Below, piece after piece: positions 26,311 through 34,646 of a stretch of DNA of 64,000 nt (position 1 is its first letter; the number at the start of each line of letters is the position of its first letter). The position numbers and the translations under genes are program-made. The notes beneath the pieces are model-generated. The model ran no database searches. It had not been told where the DNA came from and saw only the letters and a list, made by a program, of their open reading frames with translations. Source of the DNA: CALDTK01 sp965215215 (GTDB lineage: Bacteria > Bacteroidota > Bacteroidia > Chitinophagales > Saprospiraceae); the NCBI GenBank assembly GCA_965215215.1, contig OZ244043.1, forward strand, positions 1,860,001 to 1,924,000, read 5' to 3'.

Positions 26311-27012
26311 ATGCAGTTAGATACCGTCAAAGCGCTCATCACGGGGGGCAGCTCGGGCATCGGCCTGGCCACCGCGAGACTCCTCACCGACGCGGGGGCG
26401 CAGGTGGTGATCGCCGGTCGCAGCCCGGAGCGACTCGAGGAGGCCACGCAAGCCACCGGCGCCTTCGGCGTGCGGGCCGACGTGGGGGAGGCACCCGATG
26501 TGGCCCGTATGTTTAACGTGGCCTCCGACCGCATGGACGGGCTCAACGTGCTCATCAACAACGCCGGCTCTCGCTACGCGGCCCCGCTACTCGAGATCGA
26601 GGCGAGGGAGTTCACGCAGGTGTGGCGCACCAACGTGCTCGGCGCCATGCTCTGCGCCCAGGAGGCCGCCCGCCGCTTCTGCGGGCAGCGCCACGGTACG
26701 ATCGTCAACGTGGGCTCGGTATCCGCCCTGCGGGGATCGGCCAACAGTTCGCCTTACGACGCCACCAAGTTCGCCGTACGCGGCATGACGGAGGCCTGGC
26801 GCCGCGAGCTCCGCCCCTTCAACGTGCGCGTGATGCTCGTGAACCCGAGTGAGGTCATGACCAACTTCGCGGACAAGGAGTACACCGTACACGAGCGGGC
26901 CACCAAGCTGCGCGGCGAAGACATCGCCGGCACCATCGCCGGCCTGCTCGCCCTCGACGAGCGCGCGCTCGTCACGGAGGTGGAAGTTTGGGCCACCAAC
27001 CCGCGCGACTAG
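26311..27012 (+). CDS. Short-chain dehydrogenase/reductase (SDR)
   Basis: 233 residues. Classical SDR: cofactor motif TGGSSGIGLATARLL, NNAGSRYAAP, catalytic Ser in VNVGSVSALRGSANSS, and Tyr-x-x-x-Lys in YDATKFAVRGMTEAW. Arg after the second strand (IAGRSPERL) favours NADP(H) over NAD(H), by general family rules. It follows the sensor kinase by 9 bp. The substrate cannot be told; 3-oxoacyl reductase-like activity is the commonest for this shape. Confidence 0.88.
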   Translation: MQLDTVKALITGGSSGIGLATARLLTDAGAQVVIAGRSPERLEEATQATGAFGVRADVGEAPDVARMFNVASDRMDGLNVLINNAGSRYAAPLLEIEAREFTQVWRTNVLGAMLCAQEAARRFCGQRHGTIVNVGSVSALRGSANSSPYDATKFAVRGMTEAWRRELRPFNVRVMLVNPSEVMTNFADKEYTVHERATKLRGEDIAGTIAGLLALDERALVTEVEVWATNPRD

Positions 27013-27031
27013 GCTACCCGCGCGACTGGGC

Positions 27032-29520
27032 CTACTCCAACAAGTTCACGAACAGGCGGTAAGCGCCCGGCACGCCGGCCGGCAGCTCGCGAAAAAAGCT
27101 GAGCCCGGTGTACACGTAGCGCCCCTCGCCGTAATCGGCCACGAGCAAGCTTCCCCGCATCGGATCCTCCCCCGGGTCGTTGCTCACGAACACCGGCCGG
27201 TAGGCGTCGTCCCAGCTGCTCGGGAAGTAGAGCCGCGCTCCTGCACCCAGCCCTCGAAGTCGGCCGCGGTAAGCTCGTTGGGTGCGGTGAGCACCGCCTC
27301 GTCCGGATCGACGAACTCCATCGGCGCCTCCTCCACCGTCACGCGGTCGCGCGAGAGCTCGAGCGGGTAGGGGGCCAGACTCGCCATATCCACGTCGCGG
27401 TTGGTGTTGTACTGCACCACCACCTTGCCGCCCTCGCGCACGTAGTCGAGCAGCGCGTCGTTGACGCGCGGCAACCAGTCCTGCGTATTGTAGGCGCGGA
27501 TCCCGAGCACGATCGCATCGTACTTCGCGAGGTCGCCCCCGGCGAGGTCGAGCTCCCCGAGCATGTCCACCCGGTACCCGATCTCGCGCAGCGCGCGCGG
27601 CACGTCGTCGCCGGCGCCCATCACGTAGCCGATGCGCTCGCCGGTTCGTTTCAGGTCGAGTCGGACCGCCTTCGCGCTCGCCGCACCGATGATAGCCTGT
27701 TGCGGGATGTGCGGGTAGCGCAGCACCTGTACGTCGCGATCGAAGACCTGGTCGGCGGTCGTGAGCCTGGCCCGCAACGCGCCCACGCTCGGCGTCGAGC
27801 TGGGGGTAACGCCGAAGGTGACTTCGGCCTGCGCGCCCGCCTCGCCGAGGGAGAGCGGTTGACTGGCCGGACTGACCCGCCAACCGGCCGGTACCTCGAG
27901 GCTCACTTCGCCCTCCCTCGCCCCCGCGAAGCTCGTGGCGCGCACCGTCACCTCCCGCGCCGAGTCGGCCGGCCAGAGGTACACCGGCTCCGGGAAATGC
28001 AGTCCCACCGCCGGCACGACGAGCAGCGGTCGGTAGAGTTCGCCGCGATCCGGGTAGGTGACCTTGTAGTTCACCGGCACCGTTACCCGCACGGAATCCG
28101 CCCCCACGCCGAGCGTAAACTCCGCCTGAAGTGGGGCCGGATTCTCCCCGAGACCACGTAAACCGTAGCCGGGGGCGGCGTACATCCCGAGGCTCGCCTC
28201 CCCCTCGAGCCAGTAGGGATTGGAGGTGGTCTCCCCAACCAGCACGCGCGCGGTCCCGGTAACGTCCTGGTTGGCGCTCAAGTCCACAGCGGTGTCGGTG
28301 GGTTGCCCCCCGATCCGCAGGCCGAGCAGCGATACCGCCCCCGTTCCCGCCCGCCGGATGACCTCGTAGTCTACCTCGATCTCCGAGCCCGGCACCGCGA
28401 GGCTATCGGTGGCCACGGCCTCCGCGTACACCCCGAGGCAGTCGGCGATAAGCTCCCGCAGAGCGGGCAGCTTGCTGCGCGTGTACCGGTTGGCCGGCAG
28501 GGCGCGCATCAGTTTTTCAGCCCGCAGCAGCGCCGGTACGCTGGCCTCCGGGTGTGCCGCATCGAAGTCGCGTTCCGCTTCCGCTAAAACGCCCCCCAGC
28601 TCCGCGCCACCCGCTACGCGCGCCCAACTGTCGTCGACGTCCGCGAAGAGCCGACCGCGGTCGTCGGCATTGTCCCCGGCGAGTAGCTTGAGGTACTCCG
28701 GCTCCGAACCCCGCGAGGCGCTCGACCCGAAGCCCTGGCTCGCGTGCTGCGAGCGCGAGCGCGCCGCGATCTCCCCGTTGCTGAGCCCGAGCAGCGGGTA
28801 GTAAGCCCCGGCGTCTACGGTGAACAGGTCCGATTTGTCCGCCGCCTCGAAGGCCTCCTCGCTTCCGTAAAACCACCAACTCGTGTTGAAGAGGATGCGC
28901 TTGGCCCGCCAAGGTTCCACCCCGTGAGCGAACTGCTCCGGGTACGCGCCCGAGTCCGCGGCGAGGTCGAAGGCATCGACCGCGAGCATCGCGGAGGTCG
29001 TGTGGTGGCCGTGCGTCTCGCCGGCGGAATTCGGGTCGAAGCGCGTCACGATCACGTCGGGCTGCCACTTGCGGATAACCCAGACCATGTCGCACAGGAT
29101 CGAATCGCGGTTCCAGAACTTCAGCGTTTCGTCGGGGTGCTTCGAGTAGCCGAAGTCGTTGGCCCGGGTAAAAAACTGCGTGCCACCGTCGGTGCGCCGG
29201 GCGGCGAGCAGCTCCTGGGTGCGGATCACGCCGAGGCCCTCGCGCAGGTCGGCGCCCACGAGGTTCTGCCCGCCGTCGCCGCGGGTGAGCGAGAGGTAGG
29301 CCGTTTCGGCGAGCTCGCCGTTGGCGAGGTAGGAGATGAGGCGGGTGTTCTCGTCGTCGGGGTGGGCGGCCACGTAGAGCGCCGAGCTCACGTCTTGGAG
29401 CTTGCGGAGCTGGTGTAGGAGCACCGAGCTGGGCGGGGTGGGCCGCGACTGGGCGGAGGCCTGCCCGGGGAGGCCGAGCGTGAGGAGGGCCGCGGATAAA
29501 TAGCCTAACATTACCTGCAT
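27032..29520 (-). pseudogene. PIG-L/LmbE-family deacetylase with a single frameshift near the C-terminus
   Basis: From the ATG at 29520 (signal peptide MQVMLGYLSAALLTLGLPGQASAQ) the protein runs through a PIG-L N-acetylglucosaminyl deacetylase domain (zinc motif AAHPDDENTRLISYL, then RGDGGQN, RFDPNSAGETHGHH) and a long beta-rich extension. At about 27,231-27,236 the frame is lost after GWVQERG, and the natural continuation LYFPSSWDDAYRPVFVSNDP ... YVYTGLSFFRELPAGVPGAYRLFVNLLE (quoted in part) is in another frame down to 27,032. One missing base would restore an 829-residue protein. The damage affects only the last 70 residues, so a shortened 778-residue enzyme could still work; a sequencing error is also possible. 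Confidence 0.8.
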
Positions 29521-29567
29521 GGCGCCGAAGGTAGCCGGTGCGCCCGCCGTAACCCACCTTTACGCAC

Positions 29568-30833
29568 ATGTCCACGTCTTCGGCGCAACACTTCCGTGCG
29601 CGCGGCAAACTGCTGCTCACCGGAGAGTACCTCGTGCTCGACGGCGCGGTGGCCTTCGCGGTGCCCACGCAGCCCGGACAAACGCTGAGCGTAGTGCAAA
29701 GCGACGACGCGGACGCGATCTACTGGACGAGCCTGGACGACCGCGGCGGGGTCTGGTTCAACGAACGCTACCTACGCGAAGACCTCGTGGCCCCACCCCC
29801 GGCCGTCGACCGGAGCGCCAAGGCCCGCGTGGCCAGGCTCCTGCACCACGCGCTGGCGGCCCACCCGCAGCTCTGGCCCGCGCATACCGGCCTGCGGCTG
29901 ACGACCCAGCTCGAATTCGCCCGCGACTGGGGCCTCGGCTCGAGCGCGACGCTGGCCTACCTGGTGGCCGCCTGGGCCGGGGCCGATGCCTTCGCCCTCA
30001 ACCAGGCCGAGTTCGGGGGCTCCGGCTACGACGTAGCCTGCGCGGGCGCGACCGGACCGCTCACCTACCGGCTCAACCAGGGGAAGCCCATCGCGAAACG
30101 CAGAACCTGGTACCCCCCCTTCTTCGACCAGCTCTACTTCGTACACCTCGGCAGGAAGCAGGACAGCCGGGCGGGGATCCTGGCCTACCGACAGGGATCG
30201 GACGGCGAGCTCGAACGCTACGTGAGTGAGCTCAACGACATCAGCGAGGCGACGATGAGCGCCACCTCGGCCGGCGAGTTCGCCGAGGCCTTACGCCAAC
30301 ACGAAGCGCTCGTGGGCTACGTAACCCACCAAGAACCGCTGGGGCGCGGCCGCTTCGCCGATTTCCCGGGCGTCGTAAAAAGCCTGGGGGCCTGGGGGGG
30401 AGACTTCGTGCTCGCCCTGGCCACGAGCCGGGTCGACGTACCCGCCTACTTCGCGGCGCACGGCCTGCGCACCGTGCTACGCGCCGGAGAGCTCCTGCTC
30501 AACGAACCGCCCCCCGCGCTCGCGGCCGAAGATCCGCAAGACTGGCCCTCGTTCCTCTACGGTGTGCTGGCCGCCCCGAGCGTCGAAAACGAGTGGCTCA
30601 ACGGGCGACCCCACCGCGTCGCCGACCTGCTCGGCTACAGCCTACCCACGGCCGACGACGGCGGCTCGCGGTTACGGCCGCAACCGGCGGCTCGTGTGCC
30701 CGGGGTGCTCGTGTACCTCAGTCCCGACGAGGTGCTCGCCATGGACCTCCACCCCGAGGGCGCCAACTTCCGCCGCACGCAGGGCAGGGTACGCCTCGGC
30801 GAGAGCCTCGTAACGGCCCAGGTCTGGATTTAG
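29568..30833 (+). CDS. GYDIA-type GHMP kinase fused to a C-terminal GGCT/AIG2-like domain
   Basis: 421 residues. Residues 1 to about 315 are a GHMP kinase of the Bacteroidota 'GYDIA' type: ARGKLLLTGEYLVLDGAVAF, ATP loop DWGLGSSATLAYLVAAW and SGYDVACAGATGPLTYRL. These are mevalonate-kinase-like small-molecule kinases of unknown substrate. From about residue 327 a second domain begins: FLYGVLAAPSVENEWLNGR, RVADLLGYSL, VPGVLVYLSPDEVLAMDLH, PEGANFRRTQGRV. This matches the layout of gamma-glutamylcyclotransferase/AIG2-like folds (YG-x-L start, G-V-x-Y strand, acidic residue at 397 before the Y/F-x-R). The normal kinase is about 310 residues long, so the tail is an addition. No stop or frame change lies between them. 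Confidence 0.75.
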   Translation: MSTSSAQHFRARGKLLLTGEYLVLDGAVAFAVPTQPGQTLSVVQSDDADAIYWTSLDDRGGVWFNERYLREDLVAPPPAVDRSAKARVARLLHHALAAHPQLWPAHTGLRLTTQLEFARDWGLGSSATLAYLVAAWAGADAFALNQAEFGGSGYDVACAGATGPLTYRLNQGKPIAKRRTWYPPFFDQLYFVHLGRKQDSRAGILAYRQGSDGELERYVSELNDISEATMSATSAGEFAEALRQHEALVGYVTHQEPLGRGRFADFPGVVKSLGAWGGDFVLALATSRVDVPAYFAAHGLRTVLRAGELLLNEPPPALAAEDPQDWPSFLYGVLAAPSVENEWLNGRPHRVADLLGYSLPTADDGGSRLRPQPAARVPGVLVYLSPDEVLAMDLHPEGANFRRTQGRVRLGESLVTAQVWI

Positions 30834-30905
30834 AGCCCGTCTAGGAACTTAACCCGGCGGCCGGTCGTGTATCAATCCCCGCGGCGGCTACGTTTGCGCA
30901 AGCGT

Positions 30906-31751
30906 ATGCCGTGGAACCTCTGTCTCTCGCTCGCCTGCCTGCTCGGCCCGCTGCAACCGTTCGCGCAAGCACCGCCCTTCGACGATCCGGTTGCACTGAC
31001 CGAGGCATTCGTGCGCGGTCAGGTCGATCCGCCGAGTGAGGCGCTCACGGGCGAGGCGGCGGACAACCCCGTGAGTGCGGCGCGGCTGCCCCGGGCGCAG
31101 GAGCTCGTGTTCGACCCGCAGTGGAGCGACGCCGAGCGGGCCCTGGTCGCCGTGGAGTTCGTGGACACCAGCTTCACGCAGGATCTCTACGTGTTCCTCA
31201 CCAAGGAGAAGGGCTGGCGCATCGAGGCTTTCCGCAGCTTCGATCTGCCGGGGGTATTCTTCATGCAGCTCAACCACTACCGCGGCAAGAGCGAACGGGC
31301 GCTGCGCTCGGAGTACGAACAGAAATTCCGCAAATCGGCCGCCCGCGGCGTGAGCCGCGAGGAGCACGAAGCGGCCCAGGGGGACGCCGACGCGCTCGTG
31401 TTCCGGGTGTTCAACCTGCGCCTCACGGCCGGCAGCGACGCCGAGCTCGCCCGGCACTGGGAAGTTTTGCGGAAGCAATTCGACGAACTACGCCTTGCGT
31501 TGGCCGAGCTACCGGCCAGCGAAACCCCCGTTACCCACGGCGATCCACTGGGCGAAGACCTCGGCTACCTCCTGCTCCAGAAGGCCTACCACGGCCAAGG
31601 CCCCCTACGCCTCGAGGTGGGCGGGGTGGACGGCGACCGCGTGGGCTACCTCTACTGCACCTCCGCGGAGTGTATGCCCACCCCGACCCCGGGGGGCGTG
31701 ATCACCCTCAAGGAGCTGGGCGACGGCTGGTACCTATACCGGACCACCTAG
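30906..31751 (+). CDS. Secreted protein of unknown function
   Basis: 281 residues from the ATG at 30906, where a signal peptide starts (MPWNLCLSLACLLGPLQPFAQ). Mostly mixed alpha/beta, soluble and charged (QWSDAERALVAVEFVDTSF, DLYVFLTKEKGWRIEAFRSF, FFMQLNHYRGKSERALRSEY, DLGYLLLQKAYHG). The middle section resembles the NTF2-like 'lumazine-binding' shape loosely, but I cannot name a family. It converges on alkB, and the two coding regions overlap by 18 bp at their 3' ends. Confidence 0.65.
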   Translation: MPWNLCLSLACLLGPLQPFAQAPPFDDPVALTEAFVRGQVDPPSEALTGEAADNPVSAARLPRAQELVFDPQWSDAERALVAVEFVDTSFTQDLYVFLTKEKGWRIEAFRSFDLPGVFFMQLNHYRGKSERALRSEYEQKFRKSAARGVSREEHEAAQGDADALVFRVFNLRLTAGSDAELARHWEVLRKQFDELRLALAELPASETPVTHGDPLGEDLGYLLLQKAYHGQGPLRLEVGGVDGDRVGYLYCTSAECMPTPTPGGVITLKELGDGWYLYRTT

Positions 31752-32792
31752 CAACTCGCGGTGGTGCCGAGCGCGTGGGTTCATGACCCGGAACCACAGC
31801 GGGGGCACGAGGGCCAGCAAGATGGCGGCGGGGTACCCGGTGGGTAGCTCCGGGCTCTGCTCGAAGTAGCGCAGCTGCTGGTACTTGCGCGTAGCCCGGA
31901 AATGGTGGTCGGCGTGCCGCGTGAGCTCGTAGAGCATGATGCGGCCGATCTCGTGCTCGCTGCTCCAGGAGTGGATCGGTTGCACCGGCTCGTAACGGCC
32001 GTTGGGCAGGCGGCGGCGCAGGAGCCCGTAGTGCTCGATGTAGTTGGTGGACTCGAGCAGCAGCACGGCGACCAGGCCCACTCCCACGGCGAAGGGGATG
32101 GCCACGGGTCCGAATACGACACCGACGAGGGTGAGGTAGGCGAGCTGGTAGCCGGTGAAGCGGACCATTTGGTTGCGCAGCGACCACACCGGCCGCCCGG
32201 CCCGCTGCAGCCGCTCGCGCTCGATCCGCCAGGCGCCGAGGTAGCCGCCCGCCATGCTGCGCGCCCAGAAGGCGTAGAGGCTTTCGCCAAAACGCGAGGT
32301 GGCCGGATCGTGGGGCGTGGCCACGTGCTTGTGGTGACCGCGGTTGTGCTCTACGAAGAAATGGGTGTAGAGCGCCGGCAGCAACAGCGCCTTGGCGATT
32401 CCCCGCTCGACGACGCTACTGCGGTGCCCCAGCTCGTGGGCGACGTTGATGCCGAGGGTGCCCCCCACGATACCCACCGAGAGGGTAAGGCCGACGATTT
32501 CAGCAGGACCGAGCGCCGCGTGGGTGACCACGTAGAGGTAGTAGCCCACCAGCCCGTACCAGATGGGGAGGTTGAGGTAGAGTAACCAGTCGAAGAAACG
32601 CGAGACGGACCGTTCCGGGGATTCCTCCCCGTCCGGGTTGCCGAGCGTTTGGGGTACCCAGGCGTCGAGTACCGGGATGAGGCCGAAAGCGAAGACGACC
32701 GCCGCGTAGCTCAGGGGGCCGCGGTAGTGGAGCGCGACGAGCGCCGCCAGGGGCAGGGTGTAGGCGAGTAGGTAGCGGAGGTCGCGCAACAT
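31734..32792 (-). CDS. alkB: Alkane 1-monooxygenase (AlkB-type membrane hydroxylase)
   Basis: 352 residues from the ATG at 32792. An integral-membrane di-iron hydroxylase that oxidises the terminal methyl of medium-chain alkanes. The eight-plus histidine ligands are in place: HELGHRSS, EHNRGHHKHVATPHDPATS, the NYIEHYGLLR box typical of true AlkB, and LTRHADHHFRATRKYQQLR. Six membrane helices fit the family. It is divergent, by 28 bp, from a flavin/2Fe-2S reductase gene that could supply electrons. No rubredoxin gene, the usual AlkB partner, is seen here. Confidence 0.92.
   Translation of the reverse strand: MLRDLRYLLAYTLPLAALVALHYRGPLSYAAVVFAFGLIPVLDAWVPQTLGNPDGEESPERSVSRFFDWLLYLNLPIWYGLVGYYLYVVTHAALGPAEIVGLTLSVGIVGGTLGINVAHELGHRSSVVERGIAKALLLPALYTHFFVEHNRGHHKHVATPHDPATSRFGESLYAFWARSMAGGYLGAWRIERERLQRAGRPVWSLRNQMVRFTGYQLAYLTLVGVVFGPVAIPFAVGVGLVAVLLLESTNYIEHYGLLRRRLPNGRYEPVQPIHSWSSEHEIGRIMLYELTRHADHHFRATRKYQQLRYFEQSPELPTGYPAAILLALVPPLWFRVMNPRARHHRELLGGPV
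32280..32293 (+). repeat. 14-mer GCTTTCGCYAAAAC, copy 6 (Y = C)
   Basis: Exact copy inside alkB on the non-coding strand; the gene reads it as R-F-G-E-S. Confidence 0.7.
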
Positions 32793-32820
32793 GGACCGAA
32801 GTTCGTTGTTTTGGCGCACT

Positions 32821-33921
32821 ATGCAACACGATTTTTACCCGCTCGCCGTCGCCCGTAAACAGGCGGAAACCGAGGACGCGGCCGTGATCTTCCTCGGGAT
32901 CCCGGACGACTTGAGTGAGGAGTTCGATTTTCTCGCCGGACAGTACATCACCCTGCGCGTCGGCATCGACGGCGAGGAGCAACGACGGGCCTACAGCCTG
33001 TGCACCGCTCCCCATCAGTCCGAATTCGGCTTCTGCGTCAAGCGCCTGGCCGGCGGTAAGGTGTCGAACTACCTGCTCGATCAGCTCGCCGAGGGAGACA
33101 CCCTCGAGGTGATGGCACCCGACGGCAATTTCCTAGCGAAGTCGAAACCGGCCTCCCGGCGTACCCTCTACCTCATCGGCGCCGGATCGGGCATCACCCC
33201 CCTCATGAGCATCCTGCGCAGCACGCTCGAGCACGAGCCGGGCAGCACGGTGCACCTGCTCTACGGCAACCGCTCGGAGGAGACGATCATCTTCCGCGAG
33301 GAGCTCGCCGAGCTGGAGCGCACGCACAAAGGGCAGTTTACGGTGAGCAACGTGCTCAGTCAGCCGGCGCGCACCAAGTCGAGCGGTATCGCCGGCCTGT
33401 TCGGCAAAACGAAGCCGACCTGGGACGGCCGGATCGGTCGCATCGACGTACCCGAGCTCAAGCTCTTCCTCGCCGAGCACGAGTCGCGCAACGCGGACAA
33501 CGAATTCTACGTCTGCGGCCCGGGCGGCATGATCGACACCGTCGAGAAGGAGCTCCTGCGCCAGGGCATCGACGCGAAGCGCATCCACACCGAACGCTTC
33601 GTGGTGGCGGCCGTCGCGGAGGAGGACAAGATCCGCGGGGCGGACTTCAACCGGGTGGTGGTTACGCTCGACGGAAAAACCCACGACCTCACCATTCCCG
33701 CCGGCAAAACCATCCTCGAGACGCTGGTCGCCGAGGGTCAGAACCCACCGTACTCGTGCACGTCCGGCGCCTGCTCGACGTGTATCGCGAAGGTGACGGC
33801 GGGGGAGGTGAAGATGGACGTGAACCACGCCCTCGACCCGGACGAGGTGGAGGAGGGCTACGTGCTCACCTGCCAATCGCACCCGATCACGCAGCACGTG
33901 GCGCTGACGTACGACGAGTAG
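32821..33921 (+). CDS. NAD(P)H oxidoreductase with fused plant-type 2Fe-2S ferredoxin (PaaE/Hmp-reductase-like)
   Basis: 366 residues from the ATG at 32821. Three domains: FAD-binding barrel (residues 1-105, RAYSLCTAP is the flavin motif), NAD(P)H-binding domain (IGAGSGITPLMSILRSTL, YVCGPGGMIDTVE), and a C-terminal plant-type 2Fe-2S domain whose four cysteines are in PYSCTSGACSTCIAKV and VLTCQSHP. The domain order matches PaaE and other oxygenase reductases. The 28-bp divergent spacing to alkB suggests it is the electron donor for the hydroxylase, in place of rubredoxin and rubredoxin reductase (inference). Confidence 0.9.
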   Translation: MQHDFYPLAVARKQAETEDAAVIFLGIPDDLSEEFDFLAGQYITLRVGIDGEEQRRAYSLCTAPHQSEFGFCVKRLAGGKVSNYLLDQLAEGDTLEVMAPDGNFLAKSKPASRRTLYLIGAGSGITPLMSILRSTLEHEPGSTVHLLYGNRSEETIIFREELAELERTHKGQFTVSNVLSQPARTKSSGIAGLFGKTKPTWDGRIGRIDVPELKLFLAEHESRNADNEFYVCGPGGMIDTVEKELLRQGIDAKRIHTERFVVAAVAEEDKIRGADFNRVVVTLDGKTHDLTIPAGKTILETLVAEGQNPPYSCTSGACSTCIAKVTAGEVKMDVNHALDPDEVEEGYVLTCQSHPITQHVALTYDE

Positions 33922-33949
33922 GTAGTCGGAGCACTTAGTAGCTGGAGCA

Positions 33950-34609
33950 CTAAAAGTAGGCCCACACCGAGAGCGCCATGCTCACGAAGCCGATGAGGTA
34001 CCCGCCGCCGACCTCCTCGAGGTCGTGCGCGTCGAGGATCATCCGCGCCGTACCCACGAGTCCGGCCAGTAGCACCGTGATCACCAGGATGGTGCTCAGG
34101 CTCACCTGCAGCACCTGCGCGCCCGGCAGCGCGAGCGGGAAGTGATCGTAGGCGAACAGCTCCATGGTCACGAACACCGCCGCCACGAAGCCGCCCATGC
34201 CCACGGCGTGCAGGCTCACCTTCTGGAAGAGGTTAACGAAGAAGGCCGCGAACAGGCCCACCACGCAACCGAGCACGAGGGCGGTGTAGGCGGTGGGCAC
34301 GTCGGCGGCGGTGCGGCAAAAGGCAAACAGCCCCAACCAGAGCATGCCTACGGCGATGAGCGGGATGATGCGCTGCGTCTTGTCGGGCATCTCCAGACTG
34401 GGGATCATCTCGAGGCCGAGCATCATGAGCACCACGAGGCCGGGCACGAGCGTGCTCGACGCGAATACGAGGGCGATGAGGGGCAGCCGCTCGAGGGCGG
34501 TATTGACGCCGAAGAGGTACGGATTGACCGACAGGAGCAGCAGCAGGATGTAGGTCGCCCCGAACAGCGGGTGCGCGATCACGGAGATCGCCTTTGCGGC
34601 AAAACGCAT
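33950..34609 (-). CDS. Integral membrane protein, possibly PAP2-like
   Basis: 219 residues from the ATG at 34609, with five to six membrane helices (VIAHPLFGATYILLLLLSV, LPLIALVFASSTLVPGLVVL, IIPLIAVGMLWLGLFAFC, YTALVLGCVVGLFAAFFVNL). The segments KVSLHAVGMGGF and RMILDAHDLEEVGGGYLIGF lie where PAP2 phosphatases carry SGH and R-x5-H-x3-D, and look like degenerate versions. Lipid-phosphatase activity is therefore uncertain. It lies 37 bp downstream of the OmpA-family gene. Confidence 0.65.
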   Translation of the reverse strand: MRFAAKAISVIAHPLFGATYILLLLLSVNPYLFGVNTALERLPLIALVFASSTLVPGLVVLMMLGLEMIPSLEMPDKTQRIIPLIAVGMLWLGLFAFCRTAADVPTAYTALVLGCVVGLFAAFFVNLFQKVSLHAVGMGGFVAAVFVTMELFAYDHFPLALPGAQVLQVSLSTILVITVLLAGLVGTARMILDAHDLEEVGGGYLIGFVSMALSVWAYF

Positions 34610-34646
34610 GGCCCCCAAAGGTACGCGCACGCACCGGAGGGCAGCG

